A stretch of DNA of 64,000 bases from an uncultured Clostridia bacterium (GTDB taxonomy: Bacteria > Bacillota > Clostridia > TANB77 > CAG-508), in the NCBI GenBank assembly GCA_934167965.1, contig CAKPMJ010000005.1:62001-126000 (forward strand). The letters are read 5' to 3'. The notes under the pieces are model-generated. The model was given only the letters and a program-made list of their open reading frames with translations, did no database searches and was not told where the DNA came from. The translations under genes were made by a program, and so were the position numbers. Shown in pieces: positions 26,517 to 34,534 of this stretch (position 1 is the stretch's first letter; each line of letters starts with the position of its first letter).

Positions 26517-27246
26517 ATTGAGTAAGGATATGGTACATTTATGTATAATTATAGTAATAATAGTATCAATAATATTTACTGCACTGATACTAGTTTTAAA
26601 ATATAATGAAGGTGGAGAGACTAATATGCCTTTTAAAGTATCAAAAATATCAGTGATATCCACAGTTGGGGCACAAGATGTGGAAAATTCAAAAGAAAAA
26701 TGGAATTTAACTGTAAATCAAAATAATGATTTATACATTTATTTAGAGAAGAATTCTAAACATAAAAAAACAGAAACTATAAAAGAAGTAAAAATTGATA
26801 ATATTAATATGGTAAAAAAACCTATAAAGGGTGAGATTAAAATATATGGGCCTTCAAAAAATAAAGTGTCTGTTTTTGAGAATAAAGACGAATATATATC
26901 AGATGAGATAATATTTAAAGGTGATAAGAAAAGTGATATGCAAAATTTACAAATATCAAACCAAGGTGGGATAGCGTCATTTAGATGTGCCAATATCAAT
27001 TTAGGTACATATAAATCAAATGAAGATGAGACAGTAAGTTATAAACAATTGTTACAAAAATTAAATATAAATAATGAAGAATTAAAATCAAGTTTATCTT
27101 TTGATTTAACAATAGATTTAGATTCAGGTGTGTCATATAAATCAACATGTAATGTAGATTTGCCAATAGGAGATATTGTTAAAGATGGAAGAACTGAAAC
27201 AGAAATTAAGAATTTAGATAATATATTTAAAAGAGTTGAAAAATAA
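26509..27246 (+). CDS. Unknown membrane-anchored extracellular protein
   Basis: This 245-residue protein has one N-terminal membrane helix (about residues 9-31) and an extracellular, probably beta-rich part containing 'ISNQGGIASFRCANINLGTYKSNE' and 'LSFDLTIDLDSGVSYKSTCNVDLPIGD'. It has two Cys. Translation is coupled to tadA (eight-base overlap). I do not recognise the family; its place between tadA and ffs is its only context. Confidence 0.75.
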   Translation: MYKLSKDMVHLCIIIVIIVSIIFTALILVLKYNEGGETNMPFKVSKISVISTVGAQDVENSKEKWNLTVNQNNDLYIYLEKNSKHKKTETIKEVKIDNINMVKKPIKGEIKIYGPSKNKVSVFENKDEYISDEIIFKGDKKSDMQNLQISNQGGIASFRCANINLGTYKSNEDETVSYKQLLQKLNINNEELKSSLSFDLTIDLDSGVSYKSTCNVDLPIGDIVKDGRTETEIKNLDNIFKRVEK

Positions 27247-27265
27247 AATAAATTAAAAAATACCC

Positions 27266-27294
27266 TTGTCAAAAAGGAAAATCCGTTATATAAT
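27266..27294 (+). promoter_or_regulatory. Promoter of SRP RNA
   Basis: TTGTCA (27266-27271), 17 bases, TATAAT (27289-27294). Confidence 0.8.
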
Positions 27295-27300
27295 ACAAAT

Positions 27301-27440
27301 GGTATGAAGTTAAATTCTTGTAAGGAGAGTATTACCAATAGAAGCCTATGAACCTTGTCAGGTCCGGAAGGAAGCAGCAATAAGTAGATACTTTTATGTG
27401 GGAGTACTTTCCCTAGAGGAATTTAATATTTCACACCATT
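27301..27440 (+). ncRNA. ffs: Signal recognition particle RNA (ffs/scr)
   Basis: The conserved apical domain is present: CCTTGTCAGGTCCGGAAGGA followed by AGCAGC (27352-27377). The flanks pair over a long stem: GGTATGAAGTTAAATTC at the 5' end with GAATTTAA and TTTCA-CACC at the 3' end, followed by a T run. About 140 nt, so probably the small form without a full Alu domain. Its place between tadA and dnaX is conserved. The ends are estimated from the promoter and pairing. Confidence 0.92.
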
Positions 27441-27466
27441 TTTTCTATTAAATAGGAGGTGCGAAG

Positions 27467-29041
27467 ATGGGGTATACAGCTCTTTATAGAAAATTCAGAC
27501 CAATGAGATTTGATGAGATAGTTGGTCAAGAACATATTGTAAAAACACTTAAAAACCAAATAATAGCAGATAGAATTGGACATGCATATTTATTTAATGG
27601 TGGTAGAGGAACAGGAAAAACATCAGCTGCAAAAGTACTAGCAAGAGCAGTAAATTGTTTAAATCCAAAAGACGGAGAGCCATGTAATGAATGTGAAATC
27701 TGTAAGGCAGCACTTGATGGTTCACTTACAGACATTGTAGAAATGGATGCTGCATCAAACAATAGTGTAGAAGATGTAAGAGAAATTAGAGAAGCGGTTA
27801 ATTTTCTACCAACAAAAGCTAAATATAGAGTATATATAATAGATGAGGTACATATGTTATCAACAGGAGCTTTTAATGCATTACTAAAAACATTAGAAGA
27901 GCCACCAAAACATGTAAAATTTATATTAGCGACAACAGAGCCTCAAAAAATACCTGCTACAATATTATCTAGATGTCAAAGGTTTGATTTTAAAAGAATA
28001 TCAAATGAAGATATTATAAGAAGATTAAGATTTGTATGTGAAGAAAGTAAAATCGAAATAACTGATGAAGCATTAAATCTAGTTGCAACACTTGCAGAAG
28101 GTGGAATGAGAGATGCTTTATCAATTTTGGAAAGATGTAACCAAGATGGAGAAGACAAAATAGATGGTGAAAAAATAAGAAATTTAGTCGGTATTCCTAA
28201 AGTTACATTTATAAAACAAATTACTCAAGGAATTATCGATAAAGACGTTGCAGGAACTTTAGAAGTTGTTGATAATGTTTTAAAAGACGGTAAAGATTTA
28301 AATAATTTACTATGGGAAATAATAAAGTATGTAAAAGACATATTATTATTTAAATCAACTAATAAAACAGAGACATATAGCAAAGAAGAAATAGAAGATA
28401 TAAAACAAATATCTGATAAAGTTTCGAAAGAACAATTAATTGATTTGATATGTAGTTTATCAGAACTAGAAAATGAAATTAAAATGTCAACACAAAAATT
28501 AATTATATTCCAAGCAGGAATAATTAAATTATGTAATGATGTTACCGTTAAAAGCGAAAATACAAATGGCACAACAAATAATTCTAATTTAGAAATGAGG
28601 GTAACAAAAATCGAAAATTTTTTACGAGCTGGTAATTTTGTAAAAGGTGCAAATAGTAAAAAAGTTGAAAACAAGAAAGCGCCTAAAGTACCACCAAAGC
28701 CAAAATATGAGGGAAAAACACAAGATTACTGGCCTAAGTTAGTAAATGATTTTAAGAGTAGTGGAAAGATGCTTATGTATATGAATTTATCAGGAACAGT
28801 AGCTAAAGAAATTAATGATATGACAATAGTTATAGAGTTCCCAAATGGAATGAGTGGGGCTGCAAAAGGATATTTAGAAAGACCAGAGAACAAAAGAGAG
28901 TTGAAAGATACTATACAGTTAGCATCAGGTAAAGAAATGCAAATAAAATTTGTGGATACAAAGCCTGAACATGAAAGTAGTGATACAAGTGGTTTTGAAT
29001 CATTTGTAAGTAATATAGATGTACCATTTAATGTGGTTTAA
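27467..29041 (+). CDS. dnaX: DNA polymerase III subunit gamma/tau
   Basis: This 524-residue clamp-loader ATPase has Walker A GGRGTGKTS (45-53), a zinc site with four Cys (NCLNPKDGEPCNECEIC, about 64-80), Walker B IIDEVHML, sensor-1 LATTEPQKIP and the SRC arginine-finger motif LSRCQRF. The C-terminal tau-like part after residue 370 is short and Lys/Asn-rich. SD AGGAGGTG precedes the ATG. Confidence 0.97.
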   Translation: MGYTALYRKFRPMRFDEIVGQEHIVKTLKNQIIADRIGHAYLFNGGRGTGKTSAAKVLARAVNCLNPKDGEPCNECEICKAALDGSLTDIVEMDAASNNSVEDVREIREAVNFLPTKAKYRVYIIDEVHMLSTGAFNALLKTLEEPPKHVKFILATTEPQKIPATILSRCQRFDFKRISNEDIIRRLRFVCEESKIEITDEALNLVATLAEGGMRDALSILERCNQDGEDKIDGEKIRNLVGIPKVTFIKQITQGIIDKDVAGTLEVVDNVLKDGKDLNNLLWEIIKYVKDILLFKSTNKTETYSKEEIEDIKQISDKVSKEQLIDLICSLSELENEIKMSTQKLIIFQAGIIKLCNDVTVKSENTNGTTNNSNLEMRVTKIENFLRAGNFVKGANSKKVENKKAPKVPPKPKYEGKTQDYWPKLVNDFKSSGKMLMYMNLSGTVAKEINDMTIVIEFPNGMSGAAKGYLERPENKRELKDTIQLASGKEMQIKFVDTKPEHESSDTSGFESFVSNIDVPFNVV

Positions 29042-29057
29042 TGAAAGGAGAATTATT

Positions 29058-29402
29058 ATGGGTAAAAGAGGTGGATTCCCAGGAGGAATGGGAGGATTCG
29101 GAGGAATGAATCTTAATAGTTTAATGAAAGAAGCTAAAAAAATGCAAGCAGATTTAGAAAAAAATCAATCAGAACTTGCAGAAAAAGAATTTGATGCTTC
29201 AGTAGGTGGAGGAGCTGTAACAGTTAAAGTTAGCGGTTCTAAAGTTATAAAAGAATTAAATATAAAACCAGAAGTACTTGATCCAGATGATGTTGAAATG
29301 CTACAAGACTTAATTGTAACTTGTGTTAATGAAGCTATGAGAAAAGTTGATGAAGCACAAACAGCAGCTATGGGTAAATATAATATACCAGGATTAATGT
29401 AA
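29058..29402 (+). CDS. ybaB: YbaB/EbfC-family nucleoid-associated protein
   Basis: This 114-residue small DNA-binding protein has a Gly/Met-rich N terminus (GGFPGGMGGFGGMNLNSLMKE), a coiled helix AKKMQADLEKNQSELAEK and the conserved core VTVKVSGSKVIKELNI. ATG 29058 follows AAAGGAG; an in-frame upstream codon in dnaX is rejected. It lies between dnaX and recR, as is usual. Confidence 0.95.
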   Translation: MGKRGGFPGGMGGFGGMNLNSLMKEAKKMQADLEKNQSELAEKEFDASVGGGAVTVKVSGSKVIKELNIKPEVLDPDDVEMLQDLIVTCVNEAMRKVDEAQTAAMGKYNIPGLM

Positions 29403-29420
29403 AACAAGGAGATATAAAAT

Positions 29421-30020
29421 ATGTCAGAATATGCACCATCGATTGAAAAGTTAATTGAAAGTTTTGAAAGATTACCAAGTATTGGACATAAGACAGCAGC
29501 AAGACTGGCTTTCCATGTTTTAGATTGGAATGAAGAAGAAACAAATGAGTTTGTTTCTTCTATTATAAATTGTAAGAAAAATCTAAAATATTGTAGCCAA
29601 TGTTATAATATAACAGATGTAGATCCTTGTCCAATATGTAATAACCCCAAAAGGGATCAAAGTATTATATGTGTGGTAGAAGATGTTCGTGATGTTGTTG
29701 CAATGGAAAGAACACATGAATTTAAAGGAGTATATCATGTATTACATGGTTCAATATCTCCTATGAATGGAGTAGGACCTGATGATATAAAAATAAAAGA
29801 GCTTCTTGCAAGACTAATGGAAGGAAAAGTTAAAGAAGTAATTTTAGCTACAAACCCTAGAGTTGAAGGGGAAGCAACAGCAATGTATTTATCAAAATTA
29901 ATAAAACCACTTGGAGTTTCAGTAACTCGTATTGCACATGGAATTCCTGTTGGTGGAGATTTAGAATATGCAGATGAAATAACTTTAACAAAAGCACTAG
30001 AAGGTAGAAGGGAAATGTAA
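29421..30020 (+). CDS. recR: Recombination mediator RecR
   Basis: This 199-residue protein has the helix-hairpin-helix LPSIGHKTAARLAFHVL, a four-Cys zinc finger (YCSQCYN and CPICNN), a Toprim domain starting ICVVEDVRDVVAME and the end motif ARGLP-like AHGIPVGGDLEYADE. It works with RecF/RecO in loading RecA at gaps. Confidence 0.97.
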   Translation: MSEYAPSIEKLIESFERLPSIGHKTAARLAFHVLDWNEEETNEFVSSIINCKKNLKYCSQCYNITDVDPCPICNNPKRDQSIICVVEDVRDVVAMERTHEFKGVYHVLHGSISPMNGVGPDDIKIKELLARLMEGKVKEVILATNPRVEGEATAMYLSKLIKPLGVSVTRIAHGIPVGGDLEYADEITLTKALEGRREM

Positions 30021-30021
30021 T

Positions 30022-30204
30022 TTATTTTTCTTGAGTCTCTTCTAGGGCTTTTTTTGCTAATATTAAAGCAAGATTATCAGAGAGACTAACCAAAAAAGCA
30101 GCAAGTAAACCTAAGTCGTCCAAAGATAAATTTTCTCCTAATATGATTGCTAAAGAACTAGAAAGACCAACTAAATTACAACTAGACAAATTACTCAGAT
30201 TCAT
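30022..30204 (-). CDS. Small protein of 60 residues, unknown
   Basis: A strong SD (GGAGG, five bases from the ATG) supports this minus-strand frame. The protein is Leu/Ser/Ala-rich with two amphipathic or hydrophobic stretches (LSSSLAIILGENLSLDDLGLL and LAAFLVSLSDNLALILAKKAL) and a charged end. The second half repeats the pattern of the first. It ends two bases from recR, tail to tail. Family not recognised. Confidence 0.65.
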   Translation of the reverse strand: MNLSNLSSCNLVGLSSSLAIILGENLSLDDLGLLAAFLVSLSDNLALILAKKALEETQEK

Positions 30205-30261
30205 ATTGCCTCCAAATGTTTTTTTATATAATATATGAGGGAGATAAGGATTTGTTAATAA

Positions 30262-30289
30262 AAAAACTTGCTATTTCTAGCAAGTTTTT
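30262..30289. terminator. Terminator overlapping glycosyltransferase stop
   Basis: Stem AAAAACTTGCTA/TAGCAAGTTTTT with a four-base loop; the minus-strand gene's TAG stop is inside the hairpin. Confidence 0.85.
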
Positions 30290-31407
30290 AAAATTATATC
30301 ACATATATTTCTTGTTGAATCTGGTTTAGCAATTGAGCTAATATTTTGCTTTAAATTATTTAATGTAGAATCATCATTTAATAATACATTTAAAGTTAGA
30401 TATATATCAGAATCTTTTTTTAGCCATATACCGATTTTATTATTTTCTAAAAATTCAGCATTTTCTTCTTCCTGACCTGGGATTGGATTTATAATAAGCA
30501 TAGGTACATTTGAAACTAAGCTTTCTGATGTAGTAAGGCCACCAGGCTTACTGATAACTAAGTCACAAATACTCATGAATTGAGCAATTTTATCTGTGTA
30601 CTCAAAAATGTGTACATTTGCTTGTTTATCATTTTCTAAAACTATTTTAACAAAGTTGTCTTTCATGGCTTGGTTTCTACCAGAGATTGCAATAACTTGA
30701 ATATTATCAAAATTTTTAATAAGACATTCAAATACTTCAAGGGTTTTATTTTTGCCAAGTCCAAATTCTCCACCAGCAAAAAATAATATCGTTTTTTTGT
30801 TTTTAGAAAAGTTAAGTTCATCTAATATTGTTTTTTTATCATAATTTACTAAGAATTTGTCTCCAACAGGGATACCTGTCACATGTATTTTTGAAGCATC
30901 TATATTTCTATCTATAAGTTCTTGTTTCATACTTTCATTTGAAACAAAGAAATAATCAATGTAATCACTTCCTACAAGCCATTGATCATGAGACTTAAAG
31001 TCTGTTAGTATTGTAGCAACGGGGCAAGATAGTTTTCCTTTTCTTTTTAAATAACTGCACATTTGACTTCCGAATGGATGTGTAGATATTATTATGTCAG
31101 GATTTTTTTCACTTAATAGATGTGATAATTTAATTGCCATAATTGAATTTGCTCTAGATGATATGTGTGCCAAAGGTCCCTTTTGTGAATCATTATATAT
31201 TTTTCCCCAAGCCCAAGGTATTTTTTTAGCCATTTCACGATATGCAGCTGTAGATACTTTTTCAATTGTTTTATTTACATATTTCATACAATCAACTAGT
31301 TCTACGTCTAGATCGGTATAATTTTCATTTAAATGTTTTTCTAATGATTTTGCAGCTGATAGATGTCCTCCACCATAAGATGCATAAAATATTATTATTT
31401 TTTTCAT
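30277..31407 (-). CDS. Processive diacylglycerol glycosyltransferase-like (MGDG synthase/UgtP family)
   Basis: This 376-residue family GT28 enzyme has the MGDG-synthase N-terminal motif IFYASYGGGHLSAAKSL, then ISTHPFGSQM and the donor-binding C-terminal part FFAGGEFGLGKN and SKPGGLTTSESL. It should transfer glucose (or galactose) from the UDP-sugar to diacylglycerol, making the glycolipid anchor of lipoteichoic acid. I place the start at the internal ATG (31407) after AAAGGA; the ATG at 31440 has no SD. UDP-glucose could come from the genes at 20717-23752. Confidence 0.9.
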   Translation of the reverse strand: MKKIIIFYASYGGGHLSAAKSLEKHLNENYTDLDVELVDCMKYVNKTIEKVSTAAYREMAKKIPWAWGKIYNDSQKGPLAHISSRANSIMAIKLSHLLSEKNPDIIISTHPFGSQMCSYLKRKGKLSCPVATILTDFKSHDQWLVGSDYIDYFFVSNESMKQELIDRNIDASKIHVTGIPVGDKFLVNYDKKTILDELNFSKNKKTILFFAGGEFGLGKNKTLEVFECLIKNFDNIQVIAISGRNQAMKDNFVKIVLENDKQANVHIFEYTDKIAQFMSICDLVISKPGGLTTSESLVSNVPMLIINPIPGQEEENAEFLENNKIGIWLKKDSDIYLTLNVLLNDDSTLNNLKQNISSIAKPDSTRNICDIILKTC

Positions 31408-31464
31408 TTTTTCATATGTCCTTTTTAAATTTTTTTTCATTGTATCATATTTTTTTATAAAATG

Positions 31465-31493
31465 GAATATTTTTTAAAATTTAATACAGAATA
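31465..31493 (+). promoter_or_regulatory. Sigma-G-like promoter of ypeB
   Basis: GAATA (31465-31469), 17 bases and CAGAATA (31487-31493). This matches GHATR fully and CATNHTA at six of seven positions. ypeB is a forespore sigma-G gene in B. subtilis. Confidence 0.5.
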
Positions 31494-31520
31494 AAAGAAA
31501 AAAGTGAAAGAGGAAACAAA

Positions 31521-32870
31521 ATGAAAAATAAATTAAAAATTGTAACTATAATATTGATAGTGATTTTAGCAATTGTAATTGCTGTGTTAGGATATAAGTT
31601 GTATAAAAAAAATCAAGAGACAGTGACTGCTAATGAAAATTTATATAATCGTTCATTATATGAATTAGTGGATTATATGGAAAATGTACAAAGTTATTTA
31701 GCAAAAGCTACAATCTCGACAGGTTCTGCCCATGGAGCCGAAACACTTACAAATTTATGGAGAGAAGCAAATTTAGCCCAAACCTATTTGTCAATGCTTC
31801 CGATTGAAAGTCAAGATTTAGAAGGAACCGCGAAGTTTTTAAATCAAGTTAGTGATTATAGTTATTCATTATCTAGGAAAAATATAAAAGGTAAAAAATT
31901 AACAAAAGAAGAACTTAAAAATTTAGAAGATTTGCATTCATATAGTATAAATGTAGTAAATGCATTAAATCAAATTGTTAATGAATTAAATAATAGAAGT
32001 TTAAATTGGAAAGATTTAACCAAAGATGGAAATATAGATTATACACAACAAGTTAGCTCAGGTGTTAATTTAGCTTCAACGTTAGAGGATAATTTTCATG
32101 AATATTCTGGATTGATATATGATGGTGCTTATTCTGAGCACATAACTAATAAAGAAAAAAAAGGGTTAACAGGAAATGATGTTAGTGAAAAAGATGCAAA
32201 AAATAAGATAGAAGAATTTGTAGGAAAAGACAACATAGAAAATATTCAAAATCTTGGTTTTTCAGAAAATGCAGAAATTCCAGTATATACATTTAATGTC
32301 GATACCAAAAATAATAATAATGTAAGTGCGACAATTTCAAAAAAAGGTGGACACATAGTTTATTTAAATTGTGATAGAAATGTTAGTGAAGAAAAAATAT
32401 CAAATGATGAAGCAAAAGATAAAGGATTAAAGTTTTTAAAAGGTAAAGGAATAGATAATATGAAAGAAACATATTATCTGAAAGAAGAAGGGATACTTAC
32501 CGTAAATTACGCTTATGAACAAAATGGAGTAGTGATATATCCTGATCTAATAAAATTAAAAATTGCATTAGATAATGGAGAAATTTTAGGAATGGAGACA
32601 TCAGGATATTTAAATAATCATCATAAAAGGAGCATACCTAAAGCTAAGATTACCAAAGAACAAGCTAAAAAGAATTTGAATAAAAATCTGGATATTAGAA
32701 GCGAAGGAATGGCAATTATTCCTACTGAATGGGAAAGTGAAGTTTTATGTTATGAATTTAAAGGAAAGATAGATGATACGGAATATTTAGTATATATAAA
32801 TGCAGAGACAGGGGAAGAACAAGACATTTTACTTATTGTTAATACTCCAAATGGAACTTTAACAATGTAA
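31521..32870 (+). CDS. ypeB: Germination protein YpeB
   Basis: This 449-residue spore protein has an N-terminal membrane helix (about 5-27), the YpeB helical domain (NRSLYELVDYMENVQSYLAKA, then TLTNLWREANLAQTYLSMLPI) and C-terminal PepSY-like repeats (SEKDAKNKIEEFVGKD, NDEAKDKGLKFLKGKG and TKEQAKKNLNKNL). In Bacillus YpeB stabilises the cortex-lytic enzyme SleB in the spore. No sleB lies next to it here, which is unusual. SD AGAGGAAAC precedes the ATG. Confidence 0.93.
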   Translation: MKNKLKIVTIILIVILAIVIAVLGYKLYKKNQETVTANENLYNRSLYELVDYMENVQSYLAKATISTGSAHGAETLTNLWREANLAQTYLSMLPIESQDLEGTAKFLNQVSDYSYSLSRKNIKGKKLTKEELKNLEDLHSYSINVVNALNQIVNELNNRSLNWKDLTKDGNIDYTQQVSSGVNLASTLEDNFHEYSGLIYDGAYSEHITNKEKKGLTGNDVSEKDAKNKIEEFVGKDNIENIQNLGFSENAEIPVYTFNVDTKNNNNVSATISKKGGHIVYLNCDRNVSEEKISNDEAKDKGLKFLKGKGIDNMKETYYLKEEGILTVNYAYEQNGVVIYPDLIKLKIALDNGEILGMETSGYLNNHHKRSIPKAKITKEQAKKNLNKNLDIRSEGMAIIPTEWESEVLCYEFKGKIDDTEYLVYINAETGEEQDILLIVNTPNGTLTM

Positions 32871-32925
32871 AAAAAATGGGATTTATTGATATAATATTTT
32901 TTGAATTTAAGTCAATAATATCTAT

Positions 32926-32948
32926 TAAGAAAGTAAAAAACTTTCTTA
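32926..32948 (+). promoter_or_regulatory. 5'-leader hairpin before SASP gene
   Basis: Perfect nine-base stem TAAGAAAGT/ACTTTCTTA with a five-A loop, directly upstream of the SD (GAGGAGGG). It lacks a T run, so it probably stabilises the mRNA and is not a terminator. Confidence 0.5.
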
Positions 32949-32963
32949 GAGGAGGGATATTTA

Positions 32964-33134
32964 ATGTCTAGAAATAGTGCAAAAATGTCTGAAAATTTAA
33001 AAATGGAAATTGCGAAGGAATTAGGTGTATATGATCAAGTAAAAAAAGATGGAGGATGGGAAAATGTTTCATCTAAGACTTGTGGTAATATAGTTTCTAA
33101 AGCAATTGAAATAGCTAATAGATCTATTAAATAG
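32964..33134 (+). CDS. Alpha/beta-type small acid-soluble spore protein (divergent)
   Basis: The 56-residue protein has the layout of DNA-binding alpha/beta SASPs: NLKMEIAKELGVYDQVKKDG, matching the first conserved region with the GPR protease site (ME-IA), and SSKTCGNIVSKAIEIA, matching the second (usually TSREVGSVGGxMVKKMIE). The second region is divergent: Cys-Gly-Asn replaces Val-Gly-Ser and the GG is lost. SASPs coat and protect spore DNA. A strong SD and a terminator frame the gene as a monocistron. Confidence 0.8.
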   Translation: MSRNSAKMSENLKMEIAKELGVYDQVKKDGGWENVSSKTCGNIVSKAIEIANRSIK

Positions 33135-33138
33135 TTAT

Positions 33139-33178
33139 GAAAGAATGAGGAAATGATATATGTTTCTTCATTCTTTTT
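33139..33178 (+). terminator. Rho-independent terminator of SASP gene
   Basis: AAAGAATGAGGAAA pairs with TTTC-TTCATTCTTT across a nine-base loop, then T residues. Confidence 0.85.
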
Positions 33179-33220
33179 ATTTAAATAATGTCAAAAAGGA
33201 ACGTCCACTATTGACAGCCA

Positions 33221-33282
33221 TTGACAAATTATGTAAATGTGTTGTATAATGATACTATGCTCGTCAAGTACGACAGGCATAG
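33221..33282 (+). promoter_or_regulatory. Promoter plus dyad at the transcript start
   Basis: TTGACA (33221-33226), 18 bases, TATAAT (33245-33250); another TTGACA lies at 33211. The dyad CTATGC...GCATAG (33255-33282, with inner TCGT/ACGA) sits at the predicted start and may be an operator or 5' hairpin. Confidence 0.6.
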
Positions 33283-33329
33283 AACCATACATGTTAACAA
33301 AAATAAATTACAAAAAGGAGGAATATTGT

Positions 33330-33809
33330 ATGGAAAAAATTATTATGAATCGGTCTATGTACAAGGAAATTCCTATCTGGAGATGGGGAGATTTGAAGTT
33401 GGTGCGGTTAGGAAAGGGAACTTTTATTACTTTAAAGCCGCCAAAGACAAGTGGCATACGGAGGCTTAACCAGGCGAAGGAATTTGCGGTTGAGTTTGCA
33501 GAAAAACATGGTTGCCAGGTAACGGTAAGCTATGATACCGAATGGGAAGAGCTTTATAATTTTCTGAAAGTCAATTTTGCTATAAAGAATTTTGTTGAAT
33601 TAAACAAATTAGAATGGAATGAAGCGCTATTATTAAATAGCGAAACCAATGGAGAAAGTCATATTTTGGCATCAGGTATACAAAGCAGATCAATCGGTGA
33701 GTTGTATCACGGATTTATTTCCGGTGAGGATGCAGACGGAGAGCCCCAAACAAATAAAATTCTTTTTTTAACCTTAAGGTTTGATCCGAATTGCATTGTC
33801 ATAGAATAA
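33330..33809 (+). CDS. Orphan protein of GC-richer, probably foreign origin
   Basis: This 159-residue soluble protein (MEKIIMNRSMYKEIPIWRW start, Trp-rich near the N terminus) has no recognised motif. An ideal SD (AAAAAGGAGG) fixes the ATG at 33330. Its base composition stands out: the 60 bases from 33421 contain 28 G/C against 17 in the 60 bases from 32581, with codons such as CGG, CCG, GCG and GCC that neighbours avoid. This suggests recent transfer. It has its own promoter and dyad, and shares the terminator at 33829 with the convergent gene. Confidence 0.75.
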   Translation: MEKIIMNRSMYKEIPIWRWGDLKLVRLGKGTFITLKPPKTSGIRRLNQAKEFAVEFAEKHGCQVTVSYDTEWEELYNFLKVNFAIKNFVELNKLEWNEALLLNSETNGESHILASGIQSRSIGELYHGFISGEDADGEPQTNKILFLTLRFDPNCIVIE

Positions 33810-33828
33810 TGAGTTAATTCATAATAAT

Positions 33829-33854
33829 AATCCCCTAGAGTTTTCTAGGGGATT
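33829..33854. terminator. Bidirectional terminator
   Basis: Perfect 11-base stem AATCCCCTAGA/TCTAGGGGATT with a GTTT loop between convergent genes. Confidence 0.9.
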
Positions 33855-34414
33855 TATTTATATGATTCATAAATAATGTCATAGTTATCATTATCATCAA
33901 AATGCCACCATTCAGTAGGAAGGGGAGTAAAACCATAGCTTATCATAACGTTTTCTAACAATGTAACGTTTTTTCTAACTTGTGGAGAAAGATGACAGTA
34001 GTAATTTCTATGACTTTCTTCTCCAAAATGGTCAAATTTAGTAGGCATTTGAATATCATTATTATCTAAATCACACAAAGTTATATCTACAGCAGAAGCC
34101 CTACAATGATTATTTTTACCGTTTTGGGGATTAGATATAAAATTTTCATTAGGATATAGTGCCCACATTTTTTCTTGAACTTTCAGTGGTCTAAAAGCAT
34201 CCCATATTTTAATCTTAAATCCATATTTAGATAGTTCATTATTTGCTAGTAATAGTTTTTCAGCAGTGCCTTTTCTTAATAAACAAGATGTAGTATTATA
34301 AAGTTTTTGATGAGTAAAATTGTTATTAGTAGCATATGCTAAATCTATATTTATATCATCAGCAAAAGATAATTCTTTTAAATTATATTTTTTTATAAAA
34401 TCTTTTTTATTCAT
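33854..34414 (-). CDS. D-alanyl-D-alanine dipeptidase (VanX/DdpX family)
   Basis: This 186-residue zinc dipeptidase has IDLAYATNNNFTHQKLY, WDAFRPLKVQ (transition-state Arg), the ligand motif HCRASAVDITL (His and Asp) and the terminal EWWHFDD with catalytic Glu and ligand His. It cleaves free D-Ala-D-Ala. It is intracellular (no signal peptide). No vanHA or vanRS genes are present, so a role in D-Ala recycling is more likely than resistance. It is divergent from the hydrolase-MurF-Ddl genes. Confidence 0.92.
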   Translation of the reverse strand: MNKKDFIKKYNLKELSFADDINIDLAYATNNNFTHQKLYNTTSCLLRKGTAEKLLLANNELSKYGFKIKIWDAFRPLKVQEKMWALYPNENFISNPQNGKNNHCRASAVDITLCDLDNNDIQMPTKFDHFGEESHRNYYCHLSPQVRKNVTLLENVMISYGFTPLPTEWWHFDDNDNYDIIYESYK

Positions 34415-34438
34415 TAACTTATATTCTCCTTTAGTAAT

Positions 34439-34467
34439 ATATTAGTATGAGAACGAAAAAATGTCAA
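34439..34467 (-). promoter_or_regulatory. Promoter of dipeptidase gene
   Basis: Minus strand TTGACA (34462-34467), 17 bases, TAATAT (34439-34444). Confidence 0.7.
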
Positions 34468-34483
34468 GAATTTCTAAATATTA

Positions 34484-34512
34484 TTGATTAATTTGGCTTA
34501 ATAGTGTAAAAT
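34484..34512 (+). promoter_or_regulatory. Promoter of hydrolase-murF-ddl operon
   Basis: TTGATT (34484-34489), 17 bases, TAAAAT (34507-34512), about 22 bases before the TTG start. Confidence 0.65.
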
Positions 34513-34534
34513 ATAAGTGTTATGAGGTGATAGC

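Noticed and set aside
32881..32963. Sigma-G promoter for the SASP gene
   Set aside because: Only weak partial matches (such as GAATT with CTATTA at wrong spacing) were seen, so none is annotated.
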